Positions 1 through 9,253 of a stretch of 64,000 nt of DNA are shown piece after piece. The notes under the pieces were generated by a model. It saw nothing but the letters and a program-made list of their open reading frames with translations, searched no databases and had not been told where the DNA came from. Every line of letters begins with the position of its first letter. The first letter of the stretch is position 1. This DNA is from Prevotella sp. UBA4217 (lineage in GTDB: Bacteria > Bacteroidota > Bacteroidia > Bacteroidales > Bacteroidaceae), in assembly GCA_002379425.1 (NCBI GenBank), contig DFTH01000004.1:1-64000 (forward strand), in the 5' to 3' direction. Both the position numbers and the translations under genes were made by a program.

Positions 1-19
1 CCGTCTTTTTAAGAAAGTG

Positions 20-51
20 AGCCCTGAAGATACAATATCTTCAGGGCTTTT
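20..51 (+). terminator. Rho-independent terminator of the gene before the window
   Basis: An 11-bp perfect stem (20-30 with 38-48) closes a 7-base loop and is followed by a short T run. It ends just before the histidine kinase at 68, so it probably terminates a + strand gene lying left of the window. Confidence 0.85.
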
Positions 52-67
52 TCGTTTATAGATATGT

Positions 68-1240
68 ATGCAGTGGACTGACAGAATTCGACAGGTGAAA
101 ATACTATTGGTATTTGCGGCAATCATCATTGCTGCTGCCTCTCTACTTGCATCTCATTATCTTGTTAAAGACCTTTCTAATGAGGAGAGGAAAAAGATGG
201 AAGTTTGGGCTCAGGCACTCCATGTCCTAAACCATGCTGATGAGAACACTGATCTTTCCCTTGTCTTGGATGTCATTCAAGGGAATAATACAATACCCGT
301 TATCGTACTTGATTCCGCAGGTCATGTCAATGACTACCGAAATATCATAATGGATGAGAAGAATGCGGAGGATTCCGACCGTTATGTTGCGAAATATGGG
401 AAAAGACTTTATGATGCGGGGAAATATATCAAGATTCATCTGGGTGATTCTACTGAAGTAGGTGACTATCAACTGGTCTGCTATGATGAATCAACACTCT
501 TAAAGCGTCTGGCTTCTTATCCTTATTGGCAGTTGGGCATCGTGATGATCTTTGTCGTAGTTGCTATTTTTGCCTTACTTTCCTCTAAAAAGGCGGAGCA
601 GAATAAAGTGTGGGTTGGTTTATCCAAGGAAACGGCGCATCAACTTGGAACTCCTATCTCCAGTCTGATGGCTTGGGTTGAAATCTTGAAGGAAAATCAT
701 CCTGATGACGATCTGATCCCTGAGATGGACAAGGATGTGAAGCGGCTGGAACGTATTGCCGAGCGTTTCTCAAAGATTGGCTCCTTACCAGAACCTAAAG
801 CCTGTTCGATGAATGAAGTTTTAGATCACGTTATTGACTATATGGAACGCCGTACGTCGGATAAGGTAGAGATTATACGCCATGTGCCTAATGAGAATAT
901 CATTGTCAATATGAATGCATCCCTCTTTGAGTGGGTGGTAGAGAACCTTTGTAAGAACGCCGTTGATGCGATGGAGGGAAGTGGCCAGATAGATATTTCA
1001 TTGAAGCGGGCCGACGGGCGGGTGATTATCGAAGTGGCTGATAATGGCAAGGGCATTCGGAAAAAGGATATAAGAAACATTTTTACACCAGGCTTCACGA
1101 CAAAACAGCGGGGATGGGGGCTAGGCCTTTCGCTTGCCCGCCGTATTGTTGAGGATTATCACAAGGGACGTATCTATGTCAAGTCATCGGAAGTCGGAAA
1201 GGGTACAACCTTCCGTATAGAATTGCAGGACAGGGGATGA
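68..1240 (+). CDS. Membrane sensor histidine kinase
   Basis: Predicted two-component sensor kinase of 390 residues. Two hydrophobic segments (about residues 11-30 and 155-170) bracket a periplasmic sensor region of about 120 residues that I cannot assign to a known fold. The cytoplasmic part has an H-box around AHQLGTPISSL (phosphoacceptor His). The GHKL ATPase domain follows, with the N box ENLCKNAVDAMEG, the G1 box DNGKGI and the G2 box GWGLGLSLARR. There is no HAMP domain. The ATG at 64 runs into a stop after five codons, so ATG 68 is used. No response regulator lies next to it, so its partner and signal are unknown. Confidence 0.85.
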   Translation: MQWTDRIRQVKILLVFAAIIIAAASLLASHYLVKDLSNEERKKMEVWAQALHVLNHADENTDLSLVLDVIQGNNTIPVIVLDSAGHVNDYRNIIMDEKNAEDSDRYVAKYGKRLYDAGKYIKIHLGDSTEVGDYQLVCYDESTLLKRLASYPYWQLGIVMIFVVVAIFALLSSKKAEQNKVWVGLSKETAHQLGTPISSLMAWVEILKENHPDDDLIPEMDKDVKRLERIAERFSKIGSLPEPKACSMNEVLDHVIDYMERRTSDKVEIIRHVPNENIIVNMNASLFEWVVENLCKNAVDAMEGSGQIDISLKRADGRVIIEVADNGKGIRKKDIRNIFTPGFTTKQRGWGLGLSLARRIVEDYHKGRIYVKSSEVGKGTTFRIELQDRG

Positions 1241-1352
1241 TAATTGCACAAAATACCCTGATTCTGTGTAATCTAACCCGTTGATAGTGACTGATTTTAT
1301 GTGAAAATAATAAAAAAAACAAATGAGAGTCTGATAAATGAAAAAAAGTTTG

Positions 1353-1360
1353 TAACTTTG
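1353..1360 (+). promoter_or_regulatory. Bacteroidota -7 box for the yceD-rpmF-fabH operon
   Basis: The -7 box TAACTTTG ends 9 bases before ATG 1370. Its position shows that in-frame start codons further upstream (from 1301) cannot be used. I see no clear -33 element. Confidence 0.7.
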
Positions 1361-1369
1361 CAGCCCGTT

Positions 1370-1900
1370 ATGATGAATAGTCTGGAGTTTCTGAAGATTG
1401 ACCTGAAGGGGCTGATGGAGGAGGAGACATCCTTGGAATTCAGTCTTGATGATGATTTCTTTGCTGCTTTAGAAGGTGCAGAGGTGAAAAAGGGTTCTTT
1501 GCATGTGTCAGTGTCTATACGCAAGGCTGCTGGCTTTTATGAATTCCTGTTCCATACCGATGGCCAAGTCATCATACCATGCGACCGTTGTTTGGACGAT
1601 ATGGAGCAGCCGGTGGAGACCGACAACCGCCTCATCGTCAAACTCGGGAGCAGTTACTCAGAGGAAGATGAAATCATCGTCGTGCCCGAGGACGAAGGAA
1701 TACTCGACATGTCGTGGTTCATCTATGAGTTTGTCGTACTGGTTATACCCATCAGGCATGTGCATGCACCTGGCAAGTGCAACCCTGCCATGACGAAAAC
1801 TCTGGAAGAGTTGTCAGTTGACCGAAGCAGCGATGAGGAGTCCACCCAGTCCGCAGACCCCCGATGGGACAAATTGAAGAATTTAAACATTAAAGATTAA
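1370..1900 (+). CDS. YceD/DUF177 family protein
   Basis: A small acidic protein of the DUF177 (YceD) family. The family is almost always encoded next to rpmF and in other bacteria is linked to 23S rRNA accumulation. The central part carries the family's Cys pair (IPCDRCLD) and a later Cys near PGKCNP. The open frame extends upstream to 1301, but the promoter at 1353-1360 lies inside that extension. I therefore take ATG 1370, or the adjacent ATG 1373, as the start, giving about 176 residues. rpmF follows after 7 bases in the same operon. Family membership is firm from sequence and context; the molecular role here is inferred. Confidence 0.85.
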   Translation: MMNSLEFLKIDLKGLMEEETSLEFSLDDDFFAALEGAEVKKGSLHVSVSIRKAAGFYEFLFHTDGQVIIPCDRCLDDMEQPVETDNRLIVKLGSSYSEEDEIIVVPEDEGILDMSWFIYEFVVLVIPIRHVHAPGKCNPAMTKTLEELSVDRSSDEESTQSADPRWDKLKNLNIKD

Positions 1901-1907
1901 AATAATT

Positions 1908-2099
1908 ATGGCACATCCTAAAAGAAGACAATCAAGTACTCGTCAGGCCAAGCGTCGTACTCACGACAAGGCAGTCGCTCCCACACTCGCAGTTTGCCCA
2001 AATTGTGGTGCATATTATGTTTATCACACAGTATGCCCGACATGTGGCTACTATCGTGGAAAGGTGGCTATCAAGAAAGAGGACGCAGTTGCTGAATAA
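1908..2099 (+). CDS. rpmF: 50S ribosomal protein L32
   Basis: A 63-residue basic protein starting MAHPKRRQSSTRQAKRR, the classical L32 N-terminus. It has a zinc ribbon formed by CPNC and CPTC about 14 residues apart, so it is the zinc-binding (C+) form. Its stop codon overlaps the fabH start by one base (TAATG), which implies translational coupling. The order yceD-rpmF-fabH is widespread; plsX, which sits between rpmF and fabH in Escherichia coli, is absent here. Confidence 0.97.
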   Translation: MAHPKRRQSSTRQAKRRTHDKAVAPTLAVCPNCGAYYVYHTVCPTCGYYRGKVAIKKEDAVAE

Positions 2100-3106
2100 T
2101 GAGTAGAGTAAACGCGATAATCACCGGCGTCGGCGGTTATGTTCCTGACTATATCCTCACCAATGAGGAACTGTCAAGAATGGTGGATACCAATGATGAG
2201 TGGATTATGACGCGTGTCGGTATCAAGGAGCGGCACATCCTCACAGAGGAAGGGCTTGGCACTAGTTACATGGCTCGTAAGGCAGCCAAGCAACTGTTGC
2301 AGAAGACTGGTGTGGATCCTGATACGATAGATGCGCTAGTCGTAGCCACTTCTACGGCAGATTATAAATTCCCATCCACGGCAAGTATCGTAGTGGGTAA
2401 ACTCGGACTGAAGAACGCGTTCGCGTTTGACTTCTGGGGTGCCTGCTGTGGGTTCCTCTATGCGCTCGACGTGGTAGCATCGATGATTCAGAGTGGACGC
2501 TGCAAGCGGATCATTCTTATTGGTGCAGACAAGATGTCATCGGTGACCGACTATAAGGATCGTTCTACATGTCCGCTTTTCGGTGATGGCGCTGCAGCCG
2601 TCATGTTGGAAGCCACGGAGGAGGAGAATATCGGTGTGATGGATTCCTACCTGCGAACGGACGGTAAGGGCTTGCCCTTCCTGCACTTGAAGGCCGGTGG
2701 TTCTGTATGCCCACCTTCGCACTTCACTGTCGATCATCGTCTCCACTACCTCTATCAAGAAGGGCGTACGGTGTTCCGCTATGCGGTGACAAGCATGAGC
2801 AATGACTGTGTGCTGGTAGCAGAACGCAACGGACTGAACAAGGACAATATCCAGTGGGTGGTTCCCCATCAGGCTAATATGCGTATCATTGAAGCGGTAG
2901 CCAAACGATTGGAACTGCCGATGGAGCAGGTGATGGTAAACATCGAGAACTACGGTAACACGAGTGCTGCGACCATACCGCTCGCCATCTGGGACTACGA
3001 GAGTAGGCTCAAAAAAGGCGACAATATGATTCTCACAGCCTTCGGTGCTGGATTTGTTCATGGTGCGTCCTATCTGAAATGGGCATACGATGGGAGTGAA
3101 AAATGA
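2099..3106 (+). CDS. fabH: Beta-ketoacyl-ACP synthase III
   Basis: Condenses acetyl-CoA or branched acyl-CoA with malonyl-ACP to start fatty acid synthesis. All three catalytic residues are visible: Cys in WGACCGF (about residue 116), His in VVPHQANMRI, and Asn in NYGNTSAATIPLA. The length of 335 residues is normal. It overlaps rpmF by one base and is followed by era after about 10 bases, forming an operon that links ribosome and membrane synthesis. Confidence 0.97.
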   Translation: MSRVNAIITGVGGYVPDYILTNEELSRMVDTNDEWIMTRVGIKERHILTEEGLGTSYMARKAAKQLLQKTGVDPDTIDALVVATSTADYKFPSTASIVVGKLGLKNAFAFDFWGACCGFLYALDVVASMIQSGRCKRIILIGADKMSSVTDYKDRSTCPLFGDGAAAVMLEATEEENIGVMDSYLRTDGKGLPFLHLKAGGSVCPPSHFTVDHRLHYLYQEGRTVFRYAVTSMSNDCVLVAERNGLNKDNIQWVVPHQANMRIIEAVAKRLELPMEQVMVNIENYGNTSAATIPLAIWDYESRLKKGDNMILTAFGAGFVHGASYLKWAYDGSEK

Positions 3107-3116
3107 ATATTGAAAC

Positions 3117-4046
3117 GTGAATAGTGTGCATAAGGCCGGATTCGTCAATATCGTTGGAAATCCCAACGTAGGAAAAAGTACGCTCATGAACCAGTTGGTT
3201 GGTGAGCGTATTTCTATTGCTACATTCAAGGCTCAGACCACCCGACATCGTATCATGGGCATAGTGAATAAGCCAGAGATGCAAATCGTCTTCTCTGATA
3301 CGCCAGGTGTATTGAAGCCGAATTACAAGTTGCAAGAGTCCATGCTTGCTTTCTCTGAATCAGCATTACAGGATGCGGATATTCTACTTTATGTGACCGA
3401 TGTGGTGGAGAATCCTGAGAAGAACATGGACTTCCTCGGGAAAGTTCAGCAGATGGATATTCCCGTGATCCTGCTCATCAATAAAATTGATGAGTTGGCT
3501 GATGATACTAGTAACACTAGTCGTTCAGCCATTTCAAGCCAGGCCAGGTTGACCCATATCGTCGAACATTGGCATGATCTCTTGCCAAAGGCAGAAATAC
3601 TCCCCATCTCGGCTAAGAACAAGTTTGGCGTGGATATACTATTGAAGCGCATTCAGGAACTACTTCCCGAGAGCCCAGCCTATTTTGACAAGGATCAGTT
3701 GACAGATAAGCCAGCGCGTTTCTTCGTTTCTGAGATCATCAGGGAGAAGATTTTGCTCTATTATGATAAGGAGATCCCCTATAGTGTAGAGGTGGTTGTG
3801 GAGCAGTTCAAGGAGACGGATAAGAATATCCACATCAATGTCGTTATATATGTGGAGCGTGAATCGCAGAAGGGTATCATCATCGGTCATCAGGGTGTTG
3901 CGTTGAAGAAAGTATCGACAGAGGCCCGCAAGGCGCTGGAGAAATTCTTCGATAAGGCCATCTATCTGGAGACCTTTGTGAAAGTTGATAAAGACTGGCG
4001 CAGTTCAGAACGAGAACTGGATAATTTTGGATATAACCTAGGATAA
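3117..4046 (+). CDS. era: GTPase Era
   Basis: A Ras-like GTPase that binds 16S rRNA during 30S assembly. G1 is GNPNVGKS, G3 is DTPG, G4 is NKID, and a C-terminal KH domain holds the GHQG loop. Two GTG starts are possible. GTG 3117 is the outermost; GTG 3126 gives MHKAGFVNIVGNPNVGKS, the usual family N-terminus, and is the likelier start. From memory of Bacteroides Era, this copy is about 13 residues longer just after NKIDELA. The extra stretch contains two 9-base CTAG units (3508-3525) of the repeat family described at 14506 and 18068. Another CTAGG lies at the stop codon. Confidence 0.96.
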   Translation: MNSVHKAGFVNIVGNPNVGKSTLMNQLVGERISIATFKAQTTRHRIMGIVNKPEMQIVFSDTPGVLKPNYKLQESMLAFSESALQDADILLYVTDVVENPEKNMDFLGKVQQMDIPVILLINKIDELADDTSNTSRSAISSQARLTHIVEHWHDLLPKAEILPISAKNKFGVDILLKRIQELLPESPAYFDKDQLTDKPARFFVSEIIREKILLYYDKEIPYSVEVVVEQFKETDKNIHINVVIYVERESQKGIIIGHQGVALKKVSTEARKALEKFFDKAIYLETFVKVDKDWRSSERELDNFGYNLG

Positions 4047-4094
4047 TCCCAAGGAGACCGAGGCATCCTGCGAGGCCTTGGATTCCTAGTAACT
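4038..4094. repeat. Degenerate CTAG-type 9-bp repeat array between era and der
   Basis: CTAGGATAA covers the era stop codon. After a 3-base slip, five 9-mers follow from 4050: CAAGGAGAC, CGAGGCATC, CTGCGAGGC, CTTGGATTC, CTAGTAACT. They resemble the CTAGGNNTC units seen elsewhere but are more diverged. They fill the 65-base era-der gap. Confidence 0.5.
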
Positions 4095-4111
4095 AGTAAA
4101 TAAAAGGAAAT

Positions 4112-5425
4112 ATGGCAAATCTAGTAGCGATAGTAGGGCGCCCGAATGTGGGCAAATCAACCTTGTTCAACCGTTTGACAAAAAGTCGCCAGGCGATTGT
4201 CAGCAACGAGGCTGGTACCACTCGTGACCGTCAGTACGGTAAGTGCGAATGGAACGGGCAGGAGTTCTCTGTCGTAGATACAGGCGGCTGGGTTGTAAAC
4301 TCTGATGATATATTTGAGGAGGAAATTCGGAAGCAAGTAGTCATCGCTACGGAGGAGGCTGATCTCGTGCTCTTTCTCTGTGACATCTCCAATGGGGTGA
4401 CTGACCTGGATCTTGATGTGGCGCAAATACTACGTAAGGCCAAGTTGCCTGTATTGCTCGTTGTCAACAAGGCCGATGATGGTAAGGATCTCTATGATCA
4501 GTATGAGTTCTATAAATTAGGCTTAGGTGATCCTTTGCCTATCAGTGCTGCTACTGGTAGTGGTACAGGTGATCTGCTCGACAAAGTGCTGGAGGCATTG
4601 CCTGAACAGAAAAACGACGTGGCAGAGGAAGGTATTCCCCGTTTTGCTGTAGTCGGCCGTCCGAATGCAGGAAAATCGAGTCTTATCAATGCCTTTATTG
4701 GAGAGGACCGTCATATTGTGACGGATATTGCTGGCACGACACGCGATAGTGTCTATACCCGCTATGATAAGTTTGGTTTCGACTTCTACCTTGTTGATAC
4801 GGCTGGAATCCGGCGTAAGAACAAGGTGACCGAGGATTTGGAGTTTTATTCCGTGATGCGCTCTATCCGCGCCATAGAGAATAGTGATGTCTGTATCTTG
4901 ATGATTGATGCTACTCGCGGCATTGAGGCACAGGATATGAACATTTTCCAATTAATACAGAAGAATAACAAGTCGTTAGTGGTTGTTGTCAACAAATGGG
5001 ATCTGGTGGAGGACAAGTCACAGAAGGTCATCGATACCTTCACCAACGCCATTCGTGAGCGCATGGCACCATTTGTCGATTTCCCTATCATCTTCGGATC
5101 TGCACTCACCAAGCAACGAATCTTCAAGGTGTTGGAGACTGCTAAGGATGTGTATCTGCATCGTAAGGCGAAGATTGGCACGTCAAAACTTAACGAGGTG
5201 ATGCTGCCTCTGATTGAGGCGTATCCGCCCCCATCTGTGAAAGGAAAATATATTAAGATTAAATATGTGGCGCAGGTGCCAGACACTCAGATTCCTACCT
5301 TCGTGTTCTATGCCAATCTGCCACAATATGTGAAAGAGCCCTATAAGCGCTTCCTGGAGAATAAAATACGGGAAAACTGGACGCTTACAGGCTCTCCAAT
5401 CAATGTGTTTATCCGTCAGAAATGA
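4112..5425 (+). CDS. der: GTPase Der (EngA)
   Basis: A double-GTPase factor for 50S subunit assembly. Two G domains are present: the first P-loop is GRPNVGKST and the second is GRPNAGKSS, each with DTGG/DTAG and NKxD motifs. A C-terminal KH-like domain follows. The length of 437 residues is typical. The start ATG 4112 follows the purine-rich AAAAGGAAAT. The 3' end overlaps the next gene by 4 bases (ATGA). Confidence 0.97.
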   Translation: MANLVAIVGRPNVGKSTLFNRLTKSRQAIVSNEAGTTRDRQYGKCEWNGQEFSVVDTGGWVVNSDDIFEEEIRKQVVIATEEADLVLFLCDISNGVTDLDLDVAQILRKAKLPVLLVVNKADDGKDLYDQYEFYKLGLGDPLPISAATGSGTGDLLDKVLEALPEQKNDVAEEGIPRFAVVGRPNAGKSSLINAFIGEDRHIVTDIAGTTRDSVYTRYDKFGFDFYLVDTAGIRRKNKVTEDLEFYSVMRSIRAIENSDVCILMIDATRGIEAQDMNIFQLIQKNNKSLVVVVNKWDLVEDKSQKVIDTFTNAIRERMAPFVDFPIIFGSALTKQRIFKVLETAKDVYLHRKAKIGTSKLNEVMLPLIEAYPPPSVKGKYIKIKYVAQVPDTQIPTFVFYANLPQYVKEPYKRFLENKIRENWTLTGSPINVFIRQK

Positions 5426-5865
5426 ACAAGAAGGCAGACAGATCACTCATTGGAATCCTTGGAAACATAGCCGCCTTGGTGCTATCCCTCCTGTGCCTGG
5501 CATCCTGTGGGACGCCTACTCCAGAGGAGATGGCTTCCCTGGCTGCCAAAGGTTATTATGATCATCTGATACATGGTGAGTATGAGAAATTTCTGGAGGG
5601 TGTCGATCAGTCTGAGTCTGCGGGAATCACGATATCCGGAGGAACTGCTTCCTACAGTGCTCAGTTGCTTGACAACTATCGTCAGTTTATAGTAGATCAG
5701 CAGGAGTCTCATGGCGGCATTCGCGAGGTGAGAATAGTGCAGGCCCATACGGACAGTCTGCAGAAATATATCAACGTGTTCCTGACACTCTGTTTCGGTG
5801 ATTCCACGAATGAGGAGATCGTGGTGCCGATGGTGGAAAGGGAGGGACATTGGCGTATGAGATAG
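5422..5865 (+). CDS. Small lipoprotein, DUF4878-like
   Basis: A 147-residue predicted lipoprotein. The N-terminal hydrophobic stretch ends in the lipobox LASC (Cys at about residue 29). The mature part has the layout of DUF4878/NTF2-like lipoproteins: an early helix ([23 protein letters not shown]), a central strand region, and a final strand ending EGHWRMR. That assignment is by pattern only. It overlaps der by 4 bases, so it is translated with the era-der operon. No function is known to me. Confidence 0.75.
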   Translation: MNKKADRSLIGILGNIAALVLSLLCLASCGTPTPEEMASLAAKGYYDHLIHGEYEKFLEGVDQSESAGITISGGTASYSAQLLDNYRQFIVDQQESHGGIREVRIVQAHTDSLQKYINVFLTLCFGDSTNEEIVVPMVEREGHWRMR

Positions 5866-5886
5866 ACTAAACTTAAAGATAAAGAG

Positions 5887-6903
5887 ATGAAAGGATTTGG
5901 AATACAAAGAGGTCTGGTGATACTGGTGGCTGTCTTATCAGTGCATACAGCCTATTCTCAGTATATTCCTGCTTCAACGATGAAACGTCCTGAGAAGATT
6001 ACCGCCGGCTATTGGCATCCAGGTAATGCCTTTGATCATTTGGATCTTTCATTGTCGGTCGGGACATCGGGTATTGGTATTGATATAGCAATGCCCATCT
6101 GTGAATTTGCACAGGTGAGGGCGGGATATGAGTTTATGCCACATTTCAAGAAGAGTATATCTGCCGAACTGATGGTTGGCAACGAAAAATCACTTCAGTA
6201 TGATGAGAACCGGAATCGTATTGAGACTAATTATACCCATGTTAGTGACTTGATATATAAACAATTCGGTTACGATATGCAGCCTTATATTGACATGACA
6301 AGTCGTCTGACGATGAACAACTTCAAGTTCTTAGTGGATGTCTTTCCTTTGTCTGGCAACAAAAAACTGCATTTCACTGTTGGCTTCTATATAGGATCAT
6401 CACAGTTTGCCAAGATTGAACACAATAGCGGTTCTACATCCACCTTAATGGGCGTCAGTGCCTATAATAAGATGTATGATTCGGCACCCGAGACAGATAT
6501 CCTGAAGTCATACGGCAGAGCAGGATTCCCGATGGGCGTCTATGCTGCTGATGTCAGGAGTGCCGATGGGACTCAGGTACTTATTAAGAGCGGTGAGGCC
6601 TACAAGATGACACCAGGTGACAAAGGTGCGATTGACATTTCTGTAAAGACTAATGCCTTTAAGCCCTATCTGGGTATCGGCTATGAGGCTAACCTGCTGA
6701 AGAAGCGTGATGACTTTAAATTTGCCATTACTGGTGGACTCATGTTCTGGGGCGGTACTCCTTCTATCGTCACGCCTGACGGTGTGAACCTTGCTGATGA
6801 TGTCAATGATATACCTGGGGATATGGGCGACTATGTCAATTTTATCACTAAGTTGAAGGCCTTCCCAAATATTAGCGTGAGAATCATCAAGAATATTTTC
6901 TGA
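5887..6903 (+). CDS. Exported envelope protein, paralogue 1
   Basis: A 338-residue exported protein with a signal peptide (residues about 1-25, ending AYSQ). It has alternating aromatic and polar strands typical of outer membrane beta-barrels, and ends in Phe (IKNIF). I do not recognise the family. It is clearly paralogous to the next gene: compare HLDLSLSVGTSGIGIDIA and RAGYEFMPHFKK here with HLDVSVTAGTTGIGIDVA and RAGYEFMPRFEK there. It lies 21 bases after the lipoprotein gene, probably in the same transcript. Confidence 0.75.
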   Translation: MKGFGIQRGLVILVAVLSVHTAYSQYIPASTMKRPEKITAGYWHPGNAFDHLDLSLSVGTSGIGIDIAMPICEFAQVRAGYEFMPHFKKSISAELMVGNEKSLQYDENRNRIETNYTHVSDLIYKQFGYDMQPYIDMTSRLTMNNFKFLVDVFPLSGNKKLHFTVGFYIGSSQFAKIEHNSGSTSTLMGVSAYNKMYDSAPETDILKSYGRAGFPMGVYAADVRSADGTQVLIKSGEAYKMTPGDKGAIDISVKTNAFKPYLGIGYEANLLKKRDDFKFAITGGLMFWGGTPSIVTPDGVNLADDVNDIPGDMGDYVNFITKLKAFPNISVRIIKNIF

Positions 6904-6926
6904 GATAGTTACATAAGGATAATGAT

Positions 6927-8024
6927 ATGAAAAGAATCGTTTTTATGGCCATTACGGCTTGTGTGGCACTGTCTGTCGGCGCACAGACAAAGAATTCGTC
7001 CAGCATTCGGCTCCTGAACGAAAAGGATAGTTCGGAATATATTTCTGTATTCAAATATTGGAAGCAGAATAACATATTCCAGCATTTGGATGTTTCTGTG
7101 ACTGCAGGAACAACTGGTATCGGTATCGACGTGGCTTCTCCTATCGGCGAATATGTTCAACTCCGTGCCGGTTATGAGTTTATGCCCCGTTTTGAAAAGA
7201 AGATGACGTTTGACCTGACCATTGGTGGTCAACCAGCCCGGCAGTATGATTCGGATGGCAACCGTGTGGAGACATCTTTCGACAAGATGAAAGAGTTCCT
7301 GTATCAGTTTACAGGTTATGATGTGGACGACCACGCTGATATGATAGGTAAGCCGACCATTAATAATTTCAAGTTGCTTGTTGATGTCTTTCCTTTTAAA
7401 GAAAACAAACACTGGCACTTCACAGGTGGTTTTTATTGGGGACCTTCCCGTTTTGCATACGCTGATAACTCTACGGAGTCAATGGTGTCGCTGCTTTCTG
7501 TAGGTATCTATAATACGATGTACAAGAAGGCTGTGGCCAATGAGCCATTGATCGACCTTGGACAGATTGATTCTAAGTATGCAGGCATGAGTCTCAACCC
7601 TGAGGATCAACAAATTATTTATGATAAGATTAAGCAATATGGTCGTCTTGGTTTCTCATTAGGTAAGTTTAAGCATGATGTAGTAGATGCTAATGGTGTT
7701 GAGCATCATGCTGGTGAGCCTTATATCGTAGAGCCTGGTGATGATAGTATGGTGCACGTAACTGCTGAGTCGAACAGTTTTAAGCCATATCTCGGCTTTG
7801 GTTACGGCGGTCGGTTGATAAAGAATCGTGACGACTGGAAGGTGTCGTTTGACTGTGGAGCCATGTTTTGGGGTGGAACTCCAGAACTTTATGTTCACGA
7901 TGGTATAAATCTGACAGATGATCTTGAGGATATTGGTGGTAAGATAGGCTCCTATGTGGATGTCTTTAGTGCCTTCAAAGTTTTTCCAGTTCTTAGTTTT
8001 CGTCTGACGAAGACAATCTTTTAA
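6927..8024 (+). CDS. Exported envelope protein, paralogue 2
   Basis: A 365-residue paralogue of the preceding gene, with signal peptide (cleavage near SVGAQ), the same RAGYEFMPRF block, the conserved end-domain motif FKPYLGFGYGGRLIKNRDDW, and a C-terminal Phe (LTKTIF). It is longer mainly through an insert of about 30 residues after the IYNTMY segment. Its stop codon abuts a perfect bidirectional terminator, so it closes the operon that starts at yceD. The barrel fold is inferred from composition and strand pattern. Confidence 0.75.
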   Translation: MKRIVFMAITACVALSVGAQTKNSSSIRLLNEKDSSEYISVFKYWKQNNIFQHLDVSVTAGTTGIGIDVASPIGEYVQLRAGYEFMPRFEKKMTFDLTIGGQPARQYDSDGNRVETSFDKMKEFLYQFTGYDVDDHADMIGKPTINNFKLLVDVFPFKENKHWHFTGGFYWGPSRFAYADNSTESMVSLLSVGIYNTMYKKAVANEPLIDLGQIDSKYAGMSLNPEDQQIIYDKIKQYGRLGFSLGKFKHDVVDANGVEHHAGEPYIVEPGDDSMVHVTAESNSFKPYLGFGYGGRLIKNRDDWKVSFDCGAMFWGGTPELYVHDGINLTDDLEDIGGKIGSYVDVFSAFKVFPVLSFRLTKTIF

Positions 8025-8064
8025 GCAAAAATAAAGCCCGCCGATTGGCGGGCTTTATTTTTGC
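8025..8064. terminator. Shared bidirectional terminator
   Basis: An 18-bp perfect stem (8025-8042 with 8047-8064) with the 4-base loop GATT. It has A runs on one side and T runs on the other, so it works from both directions. It lies exactly between the stop codon of the + strand gene (8022-8024) and the stop codon of the - strand gene (8064-8066). Confidence 0.93.
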
Positions 8065-9167
8065 TATTTAACGATGACCTTTTTGCCGTTCTTGATATAG
8101 ATACCCTTCTTGGTTGGCTCGGATTTCAATTCACGTCCGTCAAGAGAATACCAACGGTTATTGGTAGTATTTTCATATTTCACATCGTTGATGCCTGTAT
8201 CCATATTACCGTTTAATACCAGTGTGCTGGCAGCATCATTGGGTACAAGCAGGTATGCCTTATTAGCCCTGAGGTATAGACTTGCCACCAAGTCGGATCC
8301 GCTTGCCTTGACAAAGGCAAGTTTTCCGTCTGATTTGCCTATGGTGCGCATTGTTGTGGCATCGTATTGAACAACGTTCCTGTATTTTGGAGACACGCGG
8401 GCACAAAGTGCTCCGTACAGTTTGTTGGTCTTGCCAAGTTCGCTGCCATCTTCGACAGGCAGGATCTTGTTTTCAGCAGGACTGTTTGAACTGCACTCAA
8501 CGATTACAGGCGTTAAGGCTGGGATGACACCAGAAATCTCCTCCATCTTGAAGCCGCTTCCTGCTGCCTCTGTCACGCAGTAGGCCTTCATGCCGCCTGA
8601 TACCAGTTTGAATGGGAAACTGGCATAGATGGTACCATAGTATTTGCCATCAACCTCTACGTCAGGCTTGATGCCCAGGTATTCGTTGGCTGTATCCACG
8701 GGGCGAGCCCACCAGTTACGGGTCTTAGAACTTCTGTTCTTCAGAAAGGACTCATCGACATCTTGCTCTGAGTCATCTGCCAACCAGGCACTGATACCAC
8801 TATAGGTTCCGTATGCCTGATAACTACCGTCGCTCTGCAGGTCCAGATTGATATACATTTTACCGCCTGTAATGTAGTGGATGCTGGTACCCTGGGCTTC
8901 CATATCGTACTGTGTGCCACCAACATTATATATTAAGTAAATCGTTGAAGGATTCGTATAGACGGCTTCTCCTGGCTTGATTGTCTTGATACCAGGCATA
9001 GTAATGTTTGCTGCACTTACTGGATAGTTAGCAGGATCGTTGTCCGTGAGACTGATATAACGGTTTGTATAAGTGTTTTGTATCCTGTAAAACCCTCTAG
9101 CCAACTGTGCCTGTGCATTGTATGCGAAGCAGGCCGATAGTAGTAGTAAACCAAGTGTTTTCTTCAT
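8064..9167 (-). CDS. Secreted protein with Prevotella-type C-terminal tail
   Basis: A 367-residue exported protein. The start is ATG at 9167 (MKKTLGLLLLSACFAYNAQAQ, a clear signal peptide); the open frame extends 14 codons further without a good start context. The early part (ARGFYRIQNTYTNRYISLTD) recalls a beta-trefoil/RICIN-like opening, by pattern only. The C-terminus reads WYSLDGREL then KGIYIKNGKKVIVK. This tail recurs at the end of many secreted Prevotella proteins and resembles type IX secretion/anchoring tails. Substrate and activity are unknown. It lies 86 bases downstream of ompA behind that gene's terminator. Confidence 0.75.
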   Translation of the reverse strand: MKKTLGLLLLSACFAYNAQAQLARGFYRIQNTYTNRYISLTDNDPANYPVSAANITMPGIKTIKPGEAVYTNPSTIYLIYNVGGTQYDMEAQGTSIHYITGGKMYINLDLQSDGSYQAYGTYSGISAWLADDSEQDVDESFLKNRSSKTRNWWARPVDTANEYLGIKPDVEVDGKYYGTIYASFPFKLVSGGMKAYCVTEAAGSGFKMEEISGVIPALTPVIVECSSNSPAENKILPVEDGSELGKTNKLYGALCARVSPKYRNVVQYDATTMRTIGKSDGKLAFVKASGSDLVASLYLRANKAYLLVPNDAASTLVLNGNMDTGINDVKYENTTNNRWYSLDGRELKSEPTKKGIYIKNGKKVIVK

Positions 9168-9193
9168 TGTTCCTTTTTTTTTATTATTATGTG

Positions 9194-9226
9194 AAAAGCC
9201 CAGCCCCATTTTGGGACCGGGCTTTA
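9194..9226 (-). terminator. Terminator after the OmpA-like gene
   Basis: A 7-bp outer stem (9195-9201 with 9219-9225) plus an inner CCC/GGG pairing. Read on the - strand it is followed by TTTT. It separates the OmpA-like gene from the secreted-protein gene. Confidence 0.7.
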
Positions 9227-9253
9227 TAGAGTCCTTAATAGTGTCTATTAAGA

